Made by a program: the position numbers and the translations under genes. A DNA stretch of 64,000 nt from Albidovulum sp. Its GTDB lineage: Bacteria; Pseudomonadota; Alphaproteobacteria; Rhodobacterales; Rhodobacteraceae. The stretch is from NCBI GenBank assembly GCA_030837825.1, contig JAUQYB010000064.1:1-64000 (forward strand), in the 5' to 3' direction. Position 1 is the first letter of the stretch. Each line of letters starts with the position of its first letter. The notes under the pieces are model-generated. The model saw nothing but the letters and a program-made list of their open reading frames with translations. It made no database searches and was not told the DNA's origin. Shown here in pieces: positions 8,641 to 17,361 of this stretch.

Positions 8641-11106
8641 ATGCCCGATCTTCTTGTCGAACTCTTCTCCGAGGAGATTCCGGCTCGGATGCAGGCCAGG
8701 GCCCGCGACGACCTGCGCAAGCTCGTCACCGACGGGCTGGTGGAGGCGGGGCTGACCTACGCCGGCGCCCATGCGCTTTCGACGCCGCGGCGGCTGACGC
8801 TCGCCGTGGAGGGGCTGACCGCCGAAAGCCGGGCGGTGCGCGAGGAGCGCAAGGGCCCGGCGGTCGGCGCGCCGGAGGCGGCGCTGCAGGGCTTCCTGCG
8901 CTCCACCGGGCTGACGCTGGACCGGCTCGAGGTCAGGGAGGCGGGCAAGGGACAGGCCTATTTCGCGGTGATCGAGCGGCCGGGCCGGCCGGCGGCGGAG
9001 ATCGTCGCCGAGGTGCTGGAAACGGCGATCCGCACTTTCCCCTGGCCGAAGTCGATGCGCTGGGGGGCGGGCTCCTTGCGCTGGGTGCGGCCGCTGCATT
9101 CGATCCTGTGCTTGCTCACCGATGAGCGCGGGGCGGAGGTCGTTCCGCTGACCATCGACGGCATCGCTGCCGGCAACACCACGCGCGGCCACCGCTTCCT
9201 CGCCCCCGCGCCCTTCACGGTCACGTCCTTCGACGACTACGCGGCGAAGCTCAGGCGCGCAAAGGTGATGCTCGACCCCGAGGACCGGGCGAGCCACATC
9301 TGGAACGACGCGCAGAACGCCGCTTTTGCCGCCGGTCTGGAGGTGGTGGAGGACCGGGGCCTGCTGGCCGAGGTCGCGGGCCTCGTCGAATGGCCGGTGG
9401 TGCTGATGGGCCGGATCGGCGAGGAATTCCTCGGCCTGCCGCCCGAGGTGCTCCAGACCTCGATGCGCGAGCACCAGAAGTTCTTTTCCTGCCGCGACCC
9501 CAAGACCGGGCGGATCGAAGGTTTCGTGACCGTGGCGAACACCGAGGCGGCGGACCACGGCGCGACGATCCTCAACGGCAACCAGAAGGTGCTTTCGGCG
9601 CGGCTCTCGGATGCGAAGTTCTTCTGGGAGAACGATCTGCGGACCGTTTCTGAGAAGGGACTCGAAGGCATGGCGGCGGGGCTTGCCCTTGTCACCTTCC
9701 ACAACAAGCTCGGCTCCCAGGCCGACCGCATCGCCCGCATCGAAGCGCTGGCCCGCGAGATCGCGCCGCTGGTCGGCGCCAAGCCCGATCTGGCGGCCGA
9801 GGCGGCGCGTGTCGCCAAGGCCGACCTGCAATCGGCGATGGTGGGCGAGTTCCCCGAGTTGCAGGGGACGATGGGGGGCTACTACGCCAAGGCCGCCGGC
9901 CTGCCGGAGGCGGTGGCCAATGCGTGCAAGGCGCATTACCAGCCCTTGGGGCCGTCCGATGAGGTGCCGACGGAGCCGGTCTCCGTCGCCGTGGCGCTTG
10001 CCGACAAGATCGACACGCTGACCGGCTTCTGGGCCATCGACGAGAAGCCGACCGGGAGCAAGGACCCGTTCGCGCTGAGAAGGGCGGCGCTGGGGGTGAT
10101 CCGGCTGGTGGTGGGGAATGGGGTGAGGGTATCGCTTTGCCGTACGCTCGACTGGGCTTTCTTGTTGCAGATGCTCAACCATCTGCAGATGTACGAACCA
10201 ATTGCCCAGATGTATTCGCACCTTGATCCGCAGCATGAAGCAGATGTCGAGCAGGTGTGGAAGTCTGAACCAATTCGCAGAATGCTGAATTGGGACGGAT
10301 TGATCGACGATCAGGAAGACTCGATCGAGTGGGCAATCTACGACTACATTGGCGCCGAACCGGATCACGACAAAGAAGACGCGAAGCGGGTCCAACTTGC
10401 CGCAGATGCATTCACGACATTTCGTGGGCGACTGGATGAACTCGCAGGTTTCTTAGCAGTGTCCAACTTTATGGGGCCGGGAAGCGCACTCGAAGGCGAG
10501 GAAGATCGAACCCTAATCGCTGATTACGAACACCACAGCACTTGGTCCGCCGTGTGGAAGCGCTCGACTTCCGGACTCGCCGCCGACCTCCTCGCCTTCT
10601 TCCACGACCGCCTCAAGGTCCATCTCCGCGATCAGGGCGTCCGCCATGACGTCATCGACGCGGTGCTCGCCATGCCCGGCAACGACGACCTGACGCTCCT
10701 CGTCAAGCGCGCCGAGGCGCTCGCCGCCTTCCTCAAGACCGATGACGGCGAGAACCTCCTCCAGGGTTTCAAGCGCGCCAACAACATCCTGACCCAGGCC
10801 GAGGAAAAGGACGGGGTCGAATACAGCTTCGGCGCCGATCCGAAATTCGCCGAGGACAAAACGGAACGCGCGCTCTTCGCCGCGCTGGACGAGGCGGAAT
10901 CGGCCATCGGCCCCGCGATGCAGGCCGAGGACTTCGCCGGTGCGATGGCGGCGATGGCGCGCCTTCGCGCGCCGATCGACGCCTTCTTCGAGGCGGTGCA
11001 GGTCAACACCGACAACGCGGTCGTCCGGCGCAACCGGCTGAACCTGCTCAGCCGCATCCGCACGATCTGCCTGAGCGTCGCGGACCTGACGCGGCTCGAG
11101 GGCTGA
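8641..11106 (+). CDS. glyS: glycine--tRNA ligase beta subunit with in-frame low-GC insertion
   Basis: Beta subunit of glycyl-tRNA synthetase, which recognises and binds tRNA-Gly. It starts [14 protein letters not shown], the standard N-terminus, and ends with the usual anticodon-binding-like tail ([14 protein letters not shown]). At 821 aa it is longer than my expectation of about 690–750 aa. The excess maps to roughly codons 496–648 (about bases 10125–10585), between [13 protein letters not shown] and [13 protein letters not shown] hand count over 10141–10560 gives about 53% GC against about 70% on either side, with rare codons such as TTA and CTA. The insert is Asp/Glu-, Trp- and Tyr-containing and fully open, so the enzyme is probably still made; I do not recognise the inserted domain. 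Confidence 0.93.
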   Translation: MPDLLVELFSEEIPARMQARARDDLRKLVTDGLVEAGLTYAGAHALSTPRRLTLAVEGLTAESRAVREERKGPAVGAPEAALQGFLRSTGLTLDRLEVREAGKGQAYFAVIERPGRPAAEIVAEVLETAIRTFPWPKSMRWGAGSLRWVRPLHSILCLLTDERGAEVVPLTIDGIAAGNTTRGHRFLAPAPFTVTSFDDYAAKLRRAKVMLDPEDRASHIWNDAQNAAFAAGLEVVEDRGLLAEVAGLVEWPVVLMGRIGEEFLGLPPEVLQTSMREHQKFFSCRDPKTGRIEGFVTVANTEAADHGATILNGNQKVLSARLSDAKFFWENDLRTVSEKGLEGMAAGLALVTFHNKLGSQADRIARIEALAREIAPLVGAKPDLAAEAARVAKADLQSAMVGEFPELQGTMGGYYAKAAGLPEAVANACKAHYQPLGPSDEVPTEPVSVAVALADKIDTLTGFWAIDEKPTGSKDPFALRRAALGVIRLVVGNGVRVSLCRTLDWAFLLQMLNHLQMYEPIAQMYSHLDPQHEADVEQVWKSEPIRRMLNWDGLIDDQEDSIEWAIYDYIGAEPDHDKEDAKRVQLAADAFTTFRGRLDELAGFLAVSNFMGPGSALEGEEDRTLIADYEHHSTWSAVWKRSTSGLAADLLAFFHDRLKVHLRDQGVRHDVIDAVLAMPGNDDLTLLVKRAEALAAFLKTDDGENLLQGFKRANNILTQAEEKDGVEYSFGADPKFAEDKTERALFAALDEAESAIGPAMQAEDFAGAMAAMARLRAPIDAFFEAVQVNTDNAVVRRNRLNLLSRIRTICLSVADLTRLEG

Positions 11107-11115
11107 TACGACGGA

Positions 11116-11196
11116 GGGCAGCGCCCGGCCCGGGCGGGCGAGAAGCGCCCGCCTTGGGGGCGGGGCGGGCGCTGCCCGGTTCGCAGGCGAACCGGG
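11116..11196. terminator. nested inverted repeats between convergent glyS and NTF2-like gene
   Basis: GGGCAGCGCCCG (11116–11127) pairs perfectly with CGGGCGCTGCCC (11166–11177). Inside it, GGGCGGGCG and CGCCCGCC form a second stem. At its right edge CCCGGTTCGC (11175–11184) pairs with GCGAACCGGG (11187–11196). There is no T-run. It probably acts as a bidirectional terminator or a 3'-end stabiliser for the two convergent transcripts. Confidence 0.5.
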
Positions 11197-11204
11197 CGAA
11201 AGAC

Positions 11205-11594
11205 TCAGGCCTCCGCGGTGAACTGCGCCGCTGCCACCTGCCAGCCCTCCGACCCCTCGACCAGCACCGCCGAGAGGATCGCGCCCACGCGCCCCGCGTC
11301 GCTGCCGTCGGCGTTGACGATGCCCGAGAGCACGTAGCGCTGCATCACCTGGGCGACGCCGGGGGCGAGGCTGCGGGCCTTGGCCCGTCCGGTGACCAGC
11401 TTGGCCCGCGCGAAGGCGCCCGCCATCTCGCCCGCCACCACGGCGGCGATGGCCTTGCGCCCCTCCGCCCAGTGGCCGGTGAGCGTCAGGAAATCGGCGT
11501 CGGCGGCGAAGAGCGCGGCCATAGCGCGGGCGTCGCGGGCGGCCCAGGCGTCGGCGAAGGCGCGGGGGAAGGCGGCGGCGTCGGTCAGGTTCAC
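11205..11594 (-). CDS. SgcJ/EcaC-type NTF2-like protein
   Basis: A 129-aa cytoplasmic protein of the NTF2-like/SnoaL superfamily. The pattern FADAWAARDARAMAALFAADADFLTLTG, the central GRKAIAA segment and the QRYVLSG…W-QVAAAQF beta-sheet end are typical of the SgcJ/EcaC subgroup. The enzymatic role, if any, is unknown; the fold binds small hydrophobic ligands or serves as a small hydrolase/isomerase scaffold. The start is GTG 11594, preceded by GGTGAG. The GTG overlaps the stop codon of a 48-codon upstream frame (GTGA), suggesting translational coupling. The gene is convergent with glyS. Confidence 0.75.
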   Translation of the reverse strand: MNLTDAAAFPRAFADAWAARDARAMAALFAADADFLTLTGHWAEGRKAIAAVVAGEMAGAFARAKLVTGRAKARSLAPGVAQVMQRYVLSGIVNADGSDAGRVGAILSAVLVEGSEGWQVAAAQFTAEA

Positions 11595-11737
11595 GGGCTC
11601 ACCTCACCACCTTGCCGGGGCGCGCGCGGAGCCGGGTCCGGCGAAAGCTCTGACGACAGCCGCCGCTTGCCGTCGGCGCATGGCCTCCGGGCGCCGAGGA
11701 ACGCGGCGGGGTCGGCAAGGGCTTGCTCATGCGGCAT
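11591..11737 (-). CDS. possible 48-aa small protein coupled to the NTF2-like gene
   Basis: An open frame from ATG 11737 (MPHEQALADPAAFLG…) ending in TGA 11593–11591, which overlaps the GTG start of the downstream gene by a GTGA junction. It is rich in Pro, Ala and Arg and contains one Cys. No good Shine–Dalgarno sequence precedes it, and an ATG at 11730 in another frame competes. I do not recognise it. The exact stop/start overlap is the only positive argument that it is translated; in GC-rich DNA, short open frames are common by chance. Confidence 0.3.
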   Translation of the reverse strand: MPHEQALADPAAFLGARRPCADGKRRLSSELSPDPAPRAPRQGGEVSP

Positions 11738-11835
11738 GGCGTGGTTCCCGGGGTCGGTCCGGGCGCAGTCTTAGCGGCCGCATCCGGCCGCCACAACCTC
11801 TGCCCGGGGCGATGGTCGGACTTTCGCCGAAGCCG

Positions 11836-13647
11836 TCAGAGCGGCGCGGTCGCGGCCGCCAGCCAGGTGCTCGCGCCTTCGGAAATGCGCGGGCCGATGC
11901 GGCGGGCGACCTCGGCGTGATAGCCGTCGAGCCAGGCGCGTTCGGGTGCCGCCAGCATGTCCCGCAGGATCAGCCGCCGGTCGATCGGCACCCAGGTGAG
12001 GGTGCGGAAGGACAGCATCTGCCGCTGGGGATCGCCGCCGGGGAGCGGCGGGGCCTCCTCCACCAGCACCAGGTTCTCGATCCTGATCCCGAAAGCGCCC
12101 TCGCGGTAATAGCCCGGCTCGTTCGACAGGATCATGCCCGGCTCGAAGGGCACGTCGCCGGTACGGGCAAGCCGTTGCGGGCCCTCGTGCACCGAAAGGT
12201 AGCAGCCGACGCCGTGGCCGGTGCCGTGGTCATAGTCCTGACCCGCAAGCCAAAGGGCATAGCGGGCGACCGAATCGAGATGCGCCCCCGCCACCCCTTT
12301 CGGCCAGCGCAAGCGTGAGACCCCGATCATGCCCTGAAGCACGCGGGTGAAGGCGGCCCGCGCCTCCGGGTCCGCGCTGTCGCCCACCGCAACGGTGCGG
12401 GTGATGTCGGTGGTGCCGTCGAGATACTGGCCGCCCGAGTCGATCACGACGATCTCGCCGGGGCGGAGCGGGCGGTTGGTCTCGCGGGTGACGCGGTAGT
12501 GGATCACCGCGCCGTTGGGGCCGGCGCCGCAGATCGTCTCGAAGCTGATCTCCTGGAGCGCGTTGGTGGCGCGGCGGAAAGCTTCGAGCCGCGTCACCAC
12601 GTCGATTTCGGTAAGCCCGCCCTTCGGCGCCTCGGCATCGAGCCAGGCAAGGAACTCGACCATCGCCGCGCCGTCCCTGAGATGCGCCGCCTCCATCCCG
12701 GCGATCTCGGCCGGGTTCTTGCGCGCCTTGGGCAGGAGACAGGGATCGGGCGCGGCCTTGACCGCGATGCCCGCGTCCTCCAGTTCCCGTGTCACCTGCA
12801 GGGGGGCGGTGCGGTCGTCGACGCGGACCGGGCCGGTGAGCGTTCTCAGCGCGGGCGCGAAGGCGCCGGCGGGGTGGATGGTGACCTCGGGGCCGAGGTG
12901 GTCGCGCACCGGGTTGGATAGCTTTTCGGGCGCGATGAAGAGCGTGACGTGGCCGGTGTGATGCAGGATCGCGAAGGCCTGGACGACCGGGTTCCGCTCG
13001 ACGTCGGCGCCGCGGATGTTGAGAAGCCACGAGATCGAGTCGGGCAGCGTCAGGATGGCGGCCGTCTGCCCGGCCTTTGCCAGTTCGGCACCAAGGCGGG
13101 CGCGCTTTTCCGCCGAGGATTCGCCGGCGAGGTCGAGCGGCTGGATGCGCACCGGCCCCGAAGGTGGTGACGGGCGGTCGCGCCAGACGCGGTCGACGAA
13201 ATTCTCGCCGGGACAAAGCCTTGTGCCGCTGCCTTCCAGAGCTGTCTCAAGATCGGCGATGTCGCGGGCGGTGTGAAGCCAGGGGTCGAAGGCGACCCTG
13301 CCCCCGGCGGGCAGCGCCTCGCGCAGCCAGTCGGCGGGCTTGGTCTCGGGCCAGTTCACCGGGGTGAAGGCGGCGAGGTCCACCTGCGCCTTCACCTGCG
13401 TGCGGTAGCGCCCGTCGACGAAGACGCCCGCGACCGAGGCGAGGACGATGCAGAACCCCGCCGAGCCGGTGAAGCCGGTCAGCCAGGCGAGCCGCTGGTC
13501 GGCGGGGGCGACGTATTCGCCCTGATGGGCGTCGGCGCGCGGCACGATGAACCCGTCGAGCCCGGCCCGCGCCAGTTCGGCGCGCAGCGCCGCCAGCCGC
13601 GGCGGGCCCTGTTCCGGGCGGGAGGTGGTCTCGAAACTCTGGAACAT
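11836..13647 (-). CDS. Xaa-Pro aminopeptidase, M24B family, three-domain type
   Basis: Cytoplasmic metallopeptidase that removes an N-terminal residue preceding proline. It is 603 aa, the length of the three-domain aminopeptidase P form: two creatinase-like N-terminal domains followed by the pita-bread M24 domain (about residues 320–540) and a short C-terminal tail. Metal ligands are visible in VIDSGGQYLDGTTDITRT (two Asp), GTGHGVGCYLSVHEGP (His), ILSNEPGYY (Glu) and IRIENLVLV (Glu). ATG 13647 has GAGG about 8 nt upstream. It is transcribed alone between two unrelated minus-strand genes. The exact substrates (dipeptides, prolyl peptides) cannot be derived from the sequence. Confidence 0.88.
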   Translation of the reverse strand: MFQSFETTSRPEQGPPRLAALRAELARAGLDGFIVPRADAHQGEYVAPADQRLAWLTGFTGSAGFCIVLASVAGVFVDGRYRTQVKAQVDLAAFTPVNWPETKPADWLREALPAGGRVAFDPWLHTARDIADLETALEGSGTRLCPGENFVDRVWRDRPSPPSGPVRIQPLDLAGESSAEKRARLGAELAKAGQTAAILTLPDSISWLLNIRGADVERNPVVQAFAILHHTGHVTLFIAPEKLSNPVRDHLGPEVTIHPAGAFAPALRTLTGPVRVDDRTAPLQVTRELEDAGIAVKAAPDPCLLPKARKNPAEIAGMEAAHLRDGAAMVEFLAWLDAEAPKGGLTEIDVVTRLEAFRRATNALQEISFETICGAGPNGAVIHYRVTRETNRPLRPGEIVVIDSGGQYLDGTTDITRTVAVGDSADPEARAAFTRVLQGMIGVSRLRWPKGVAGAHLDSVARYALWLAGQDYDHGTGHGVGCYLSVHEGPQRLARTGDVPFEPGMILSNEPGYYREGAFGIRIENLVLVEEAPPLPGGDPQRQMLSFRTLTWVPIDRRLILRDMLAAPERAWLDGYHAEVARRIGPRISEGASTWLAAATAPL

Positions 13648-13746
13648 CGGGAACCTCGATCGGGCAGGTGCGGCGGGCGGGGTGCCACCCTTTGCCGGGT
13701 GTAGCCGAGCGGGGCCGGGCCGGCAAACGGGATTCCGGCAAAGGGA

Positions 13747-13774
13747 CCCGCGCCGCCGGGACGGGCGGCGCGGG
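13747..13774 (-). terminator. GC-rich hairpin after the His-tailed secreted protein
   Basis: CCCGCGCCGCC (13747–13757) and GGCGGCGCGGG (13764–13774) form an 11-bp perfect stem with a 6-nt loop, 9 bp past the stop of the minus-strand gene ending at 13783. No T-run follows. Confidence 0.55.
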
Positions 13775-13782
13775 CCGGGGGC

Positions 13783-14418
13783 TCAGTTGGAGGCGTGGCC
13801 GTGGCTGTGGCCGCCCTCGTGGTGGGCGCAGGTCACCGCCGGGTTGAAGGGGGTGAAGACGCCGTTCGGATTGTCGCGGTGGACCCAGACGTGGCGGTCG
13901 TAGTGCGGCATGAAGTTGTGCGCCTCGTCGAGCCCGGTCACGGGATCGTCCTCCATCCGGTCGTAGGCGAGCCCGTGGAACGCCGGCGGCTCGGTGTTGC
14001 CCGCCGCCTCCCACGCCGCCCTGAAGACGAGGTTTTCCACCCCGACCAGCGCCAGAGATCCGTCCGCCTGCGGCTCATAGAGCAGCACGGAGGGCTGGCG
14101 GAAGTCGGTATGGATGCCGGTGCCGTCGACCCGCGGGTTCGGCGGCGCGGAGATTCCCAGAAGGTCGGGGCGGAGATAGTGGATGCCCATCGCGCCCTCG
14201 GCCTCAGGCCGGCCCATCATCGTGGCCACCTCGCAGACGTTGGCCGGATCGGCGATGTAGCCTTCGGCGAGCGCCACCTTGACATCGGCGAAACGGGCGG
14301 TGGCGGCGCGCAGATCTTCAAGCGTGGGCTCGCCGGGGGCCGGTGCCTCCAGTGCGACGGACAGGGCGGGCAGGGCGGCGACGATCGCGGCCAGCGCCGC
14401 GCTACGGGTATCAAGCAT
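13783..14418 (-). CDS. secreted protein of unknown function with His-rich C-terminus
   Basis: A 211-aa protein with a probable signal peptide (about residues 1–22, ending ALSVALEA). Recognisable stretches are EGYIADPANVCEV, GAMGIHYLRPDL, ILYEPQADGSLALVGVE-like (LLYEPQ…VGVENLVF), HNFMPHYDRHVWVHRDNPNG and the final AHHEGGHSHGH. The many conserved-looking His residues and the His tail suggest metal binding, but this is inference. I recall similar unannotated proteins in other proteobacteria and cannot name a family. Start ATG 14418 has a good AAGGAG about 8 nt upstream. It is divergent from the tetR gene and shares a 208-bp gap containing three operator-like palindromes, so it is the likely target of that regulator. 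Confidence 0.7.
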   Translation of the reverse strand: MLDTRSAALAAIVAALPALSVALEAPAPGEPTLEDLRAATARFADVKVALAEGYIADPANVCEVATMMGRPEAEGAMGIHYLRPDLLGISAPPNPRVDGTGIHTDFRQPSVLLYEPQADGSLALVGVENLVFRAAWEAAGNTEPPAFHGLAYDRMEDDPVTGLDEAHNFMPHYDRHVWVHRDNPNGVFTPFNPAVTCAHHEGGHSHGHASN

Positions 14419-14514
14419 GGTGGTCTCCTTGGTGAAAAGTGTTTCGGAAAAAATGGGTCAGGCGGTTTCCGGTGCCCGTCGCCGGATTCCGGCGGCGGTA
14501 TCGGCAAGTTTCGA

Positions 14515-14620
14515 TGCACTGTGTTGTGCTCTGAAAATCCGCGCCTGTCAACATTCATTGCACAACCTCGTGTAGTAAATCAGGAAGTGCTTGTTTTCAT
14601 TGAGTGCACGTGTTAGTGCA
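14515..14620. promoter_or_regulatory. three GCAC-N6-GTGY operator-like sites in the divergent tetR promoter
   Basis: GCAC-TGTGTT-GTGC (14516–14529), GCAC-AACCTC-GTGT (14560–14573) and GCAC-GTGTTA-GTGC (14606–14619; extends to TGCAC…GTGCA). Centres are 44 and 46 bp apart, close to four helical turns. The third site ends 7 bp before the chosen tetR ATG. This is the most AT-rich stretch of the neighbourhood. Autorepression plus control of the divergent secreted-protein gene is the natural reading. Confidence 0.55.
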
Positions 14621-14626
14621 TCGAAA

Positions 14627-15220
14627 ATGGCACGGACCTATACCCTTGGCAAACGGGCCGAACGGCAGGCCGGAACGCGGCAGCGAATCGTCGAGGCCGC
14701 GGTCGACCTGCATGGCACGATCGGCCCGGCCCGGACGACGGTGACGATGGTCGCCGAACGGGCAGGGGTGCAGCGGCACACGTTCTACAAGCACTTCCCC
14801 GACGAGCGCAGCCTGCTGTTGGCCTGTTCGGGCCTCGCGATGGAGCGCGACCCGCTGCCCGACGCAGACCCCTGGCACGAGATCGAGGGCCACGAGGCCC
14901 GGCTGCGCACCGCGCTCGGCGCGCTCTACGCCTGGTATGGCCGGAATGCCGGGCTGATGGCCTGCGTGCTGCGCGACGCCCAGCAGCACCCGCTGGTGCG
15001 CGAGGTGTCGCAGTTGCGCGCCGGGCCGGTGATGGCGGCCTATGCCGAGCTTCTCGGCCGCACGCTCGGGCCCCTCGGGCGCGCGGCTCTGGGGCTTGCG
15101 CTCGGCTTCGCCGCCTGGTCGGCGCTGGTGCGCGAGGCGGGGCTGTCGGAGGGCGAGGCGGTCACGGTGATGGTGCGCGCGATCCTGGCCGCCGACGGCC
15201 AGCAGCCGCCCGCCGCCTGA
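14627..15220 (+). CDS. TetR/AcrR family transcriptional regulator
   Basis: A 197-aa DNA-binding repressor with a TetR-type N-terminal helix-turn-helix (about residues 16–62: TRQRIVEAAVDLHGTIGPARTTVTMVAERAGVQRHTFYKHFPDERSLL). The C-terminal ligand-binding and dimerisation half is not recognisable to a ligand class. I chose ATG 14627 (MARTYTLGKRAERQ); an in-frame TTG at 14591 would place the third operator inside the coding region. It is divergent from the His-tailed secreted protein and is likely autoregulated through the palindromes between them. The effector is unknown. Confidence 0.85.
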   Translation: MARTYTLGKRAERQAGTRQRIVEAAVDLHGTIGPARTTVTMVAERAGVQRHTFYKHFPDERSLLLACSGLAMERDPLPDADPWHEIEGHEARLRTALGALYAWYGRNAGLMACVLRDAQQHPLVREVSQLRAGPVMAAYAELLGRTLGPLGRAALGLALGFAAWSALVREAGLSEGEAVTVMVRAILAADGQQPPAA

Positions 15221-15226
15221 ACCGCC

Positions 15227-17095
15227 TCAGCTCGCCTTCCTGATCCCGATCATCCGCGCCCGCGCGCGGGGATCGCTGTCGAAAAGACTCGCGAGCTGCT
15301 CGGTCATTGCGCCGGCCAACTGCTCGACGTCGGTGATCGTCACCGCGCGCTGGTAGTAGCGCGTGACATCGTGGCCGATGCCGATGGCGATGAGTTCCAC
15401 GAGCTTGCGCCGCTCCACCATCGCGATCACGTCGCGCAGGTGCTTTTCGAGGTAGTTCGCCGGGTTGACCGAAAGCGTCGAGTCATCGACCGGCGCGCCG
15501 TCCGAGATCACCATCAGGATCTTGCGCTGCTCGGGCCGCGCCAGCATCCGCCGGTGCGCCCATTCCAGGGCCTCGCCGTCGATGTTCTCCTTCAAAAGCC
15601 CTTCCTTCATCATCAGCCCGAGGTTGGGCCGCGCCCGCCGCCAGGGCGCGTCGCCGGACTTGTAGACGATGTGGCGCAGGTCGTTCAGGCGCCCGGGCTG
15701 CTGCGGCCGGCCGGCGGCCAGCCACTTCTCCCGGCTCTGGCCGCCCTTCCAGGCGCGGGTGGTGAAGCCGAGGATTTCCACCTTGACCTGGCAGCGTTCC
15801 AGCGTGCGGGCGAGCACGTCGGCGCAGATCGCGGCGATGGAGATCGGCCGGCCGCGCATCGAGCCGGAGTTGTCGAGCAGGAGCGTCACCACGGTGTCGC
15901 GGAACTCCATGTCCTTCTCGACCTTGAACGAGAGCGGCGTCGTCGGGTTCGCCACCACGCGGGCAAGCCTTCCGGCGTCGAGGATGCCTTCCTCCCGGTC
16001 GAACTCCCAGGAGCGGTTCTGCTGAGCCTGAAGGCGCCGCTGGAGCTTGTTGGCCAGCCGGCTGACCGCTCCCTTCAGGGGTTCGAGCTGCTGGTCGAGA
16101 TAGGCGCGGAGCCGTTCCAGCTCGGCCGGTTCGGCAAGCTCCTCGGCCTTGATTTCCTCATCGAATTCCGTGGCATAGACGGCGTAGTTCGGGTCGGCGT
16201 CGGAATGCGGCGCGGGCGGAGGCGGCTCCAGGGGTGCCTCGCCGTCGGGCATCTCGGAGTCCTCGCCTTCCTCCATGTCGGCCAGCTCGTCCATCGAGAC
16301 CTCGGCCTGGGTGGTGTCGTCCTCGTCCTCCTGGCTGCGTTCGGGCGACCCCTCGGCGTCCTCGGACTGTTCGTCGCCGGCCTCGCTGTCGGGGCTTTCC
16401 TCCTGCTCCTCGGCGGACTCTTCGCCTTCGGATTCCTCCTCGAGGTCGGGATCGTCGCCGAGCTGGTCGCCGTAGCCGAGGTCGCGGATCACCTGCCGGG
16501 CAAGCCGCGCGAAGGCGGCCTGGTCGGCCAGCACCTCGGTCACGTGGTCGAGCGTGCCGCCGGCCTGTTCCTCGAGGAAGGGCCGCCAGAGGTCCATCAC
16601 GTTCTGGGCGCCGCCGGGCATCCTGCGCCCCGTCGCGAGGTGGCGGACAAGATAGCCGGCGGCCTGGGCGAGCGGCGCATCCTGTGCCTGGCGGATCGAG
16701 CCATAGCCGCGCCGGTCGGCCTCGGCGCCGATCCTGGCGTCGATGTTGCCGAGCGTGCCGGGCATGTCGCGCGCGCCCACCGCCTCGCAGCGCGCGGTCT
16801 CCATCGCCTCGTAGAGGTCGCGCGCCATCTGGCCTTGAGGCATGTATTTCGCGGCGACCTTCGCATCATGGTGGCGGTGGCGGAGTGCGAAGGCATCCGC
16901 CGTGCCGCGCGCGATCAGCACCTCGTCCCGCGTCATCCGGCGGCTGACCTGCGGCAGGCGCATGGTGTCGCCGGCCATGCCCGGAGGATCGACCGAATAG
17001 GTGACGGTCAGCTCGGGGTCGTCGGCCATCGTCTTGGTGGCCTCGGCGAGCGCCTTCTTGAACGGGTCGGCGGGGTTGTCGGAGCGTTGAGTCAT
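15227..17095 (-). CDS. cobT: cobaltochelatase subunit CobT
   Basis: Aerobic cobalamin pathway: with CobN and the AAA+ subunit CobS, CobT inserts cobalt into hydrogenobyrinate a,c-diamide using ATP. It is 622 aa, normal length. An N-terminal domain is followed by a strongly acidic Glu/Asp/Ser linker (about residues 215–290) and a C-terminal von Willebrand A domain with the MIDAS motif DNSGSM and a later DGAPVDDS segment. ATG 17095 begins [12 protein letters not shown]. cobS normally lies directly upstream in one operon. Here about 1.3 kb of accessory DNA (hicAB and a RAYT gene) intervenes, and the 68 bp between cobT and hicA must supply the promoter. The first 12 codons are duplicated at 17783–17818. 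No strong Shine–Dalgarno sequence is seen. Confidence 0.93.
   Translation of the reverse strand: MTQRSDNPADPFKKALAEATKTMADDPELTVTYSVDPPGMAGDTMRLPQVSRRMTRDEVLIARGTADAFALRHRHHDAKVAAKYMPQGQMARDLYEAMETARCEAVGARDMPGTLGNIDARIGAEADRRGYGSIRQAQDAPLAQAAGYLVRHLATGRRMPGGAQNVMDLWRPFLEEQAGGTLDHVTEVLADQAAFARLARQVIRDLGYGDQLGDDPDLEEESEGEESAEEQEESPDSEAGDEQSEDAEGSPERSQEDEDDTTQAEVSMDELADMEEGEDSEMPDGEAPLEPPPPAPHSDADPNYAVYATEFDEEIKAEELAEPAELERLRAYLDQQLEPLKGAVSRLANKLQRRLQAQQNRSWEFDREEGILDAGRLARVVANPTTPLSFKVEKDMEFRDTVVTLLLDNSGSMRGRPISIAAICADVLARTLERCQVKVEILGFTTRAWKGGQSREKWLAAGRPQQPGRLNDLRHIVYKSGDAPWRRARPNLGLMMKEGLLKENIDGEALEWAHRRMLARPEQRKILMVISDGAPVDDSTLSVNPANYLEKHLRDVIAMVERRKLVELIAIGIGHDVTRYYQRAVTITDVEQLAGAMTEQLASLFDSDPRARARMIGIRKAS
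17060..17095 (-). repeat. 36-bp direct repeat, copy in cobT start
   Basis: The first 12 codons of cobT ([12 protein letters not shown]). It matches 30 of 36 bases with 17783–17818 (MTKPADNPADPF), in the same orientation. The two copies bracket the hicAB module. Confidence 0.8.
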
Positions 17096-17113
17096 GGGTC
17101 TACACGCAGGAAC

Positions 17114-17157
17114 TTGACAATTGAGCAGTTTTCGCTATTTATATACACAAAATTGTG
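17114..17157 (+). promoter_or_regulatory. hicAB promoter with candidate HicB operator
   Basis: TTGACA (17114–17119) and the AT-rich run TATTTATATA (17136–17145) make a strong sigma-70-type promoter (spacing 16–18 bp depending on the -10 chosen). Just downstream, CACAA-AA-TTGTG (17146–17157) is a 5-bp-arm palindrome that would suit HicB ribbon-helix-helix binding. The same AT-rich gap is the only place for a cobT promoter on the opposite strand. Confidence 0.6.
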
Positions 17158-17163
17158 GAGCCC

Positions 17164-17361
17164 ATGGCGATACCGACAAGCAGCAAGGACATCATCCGCC
17201 GGCTTCAGGCTGAGGGTTGGGTGTTGGTTTCGTCCAAGGGCTCGCATCACAAGTTCCGCAACGGCGGGCAGACCCTGGTCGTCCCGCATCCGAAGAAAGA
17301 CCTGCCTGTCGGCACCGCGCGCAACATCGCCCGCGTCGCCGGCTGGCTGAAGGAGAGATGA
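17164..17361 (+). CDS. hicA: HicA family mRNA interferase toxin
   Basis: Toxin of a type II HicAB module: a small double-stranded-RNA-binding-fold ribonuclease that cleaves mRNA when not bound by HicB. It is 65 aa. The family core is SSKDIIRRLQAEGW, the catalytic-His region SSKGSHHKFRNGG, VPHPKKDLPVGTARNIARVAGW. ATG 17164 is preceded by GTGGAG; an in-frame GTG at 17155 is also possible. The stop TGA overlaps the hicB ATG (TGATG). The gene lies opposite in strand to cobT and cobS, between cobT and a duplicate of its first codons, with a strong AT-rich promoter unlike its surroundings, indicating acquisition. Confidence 0.92.
   Translation: MAIPTSSKDIIRRLQAEGWVLVSSKGSHHKFRNGGQTLVVPHPKKDLPVGTARNIARVAGWLKER

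Noticed and set aside
11599..11796. 65-codon frame overlapping the proposed 48-aa small gene
   Set aside because: No coupling to a neighbour and highly basic Pro/Arg composition; the alternative frame with the GTGA junction is better supported.
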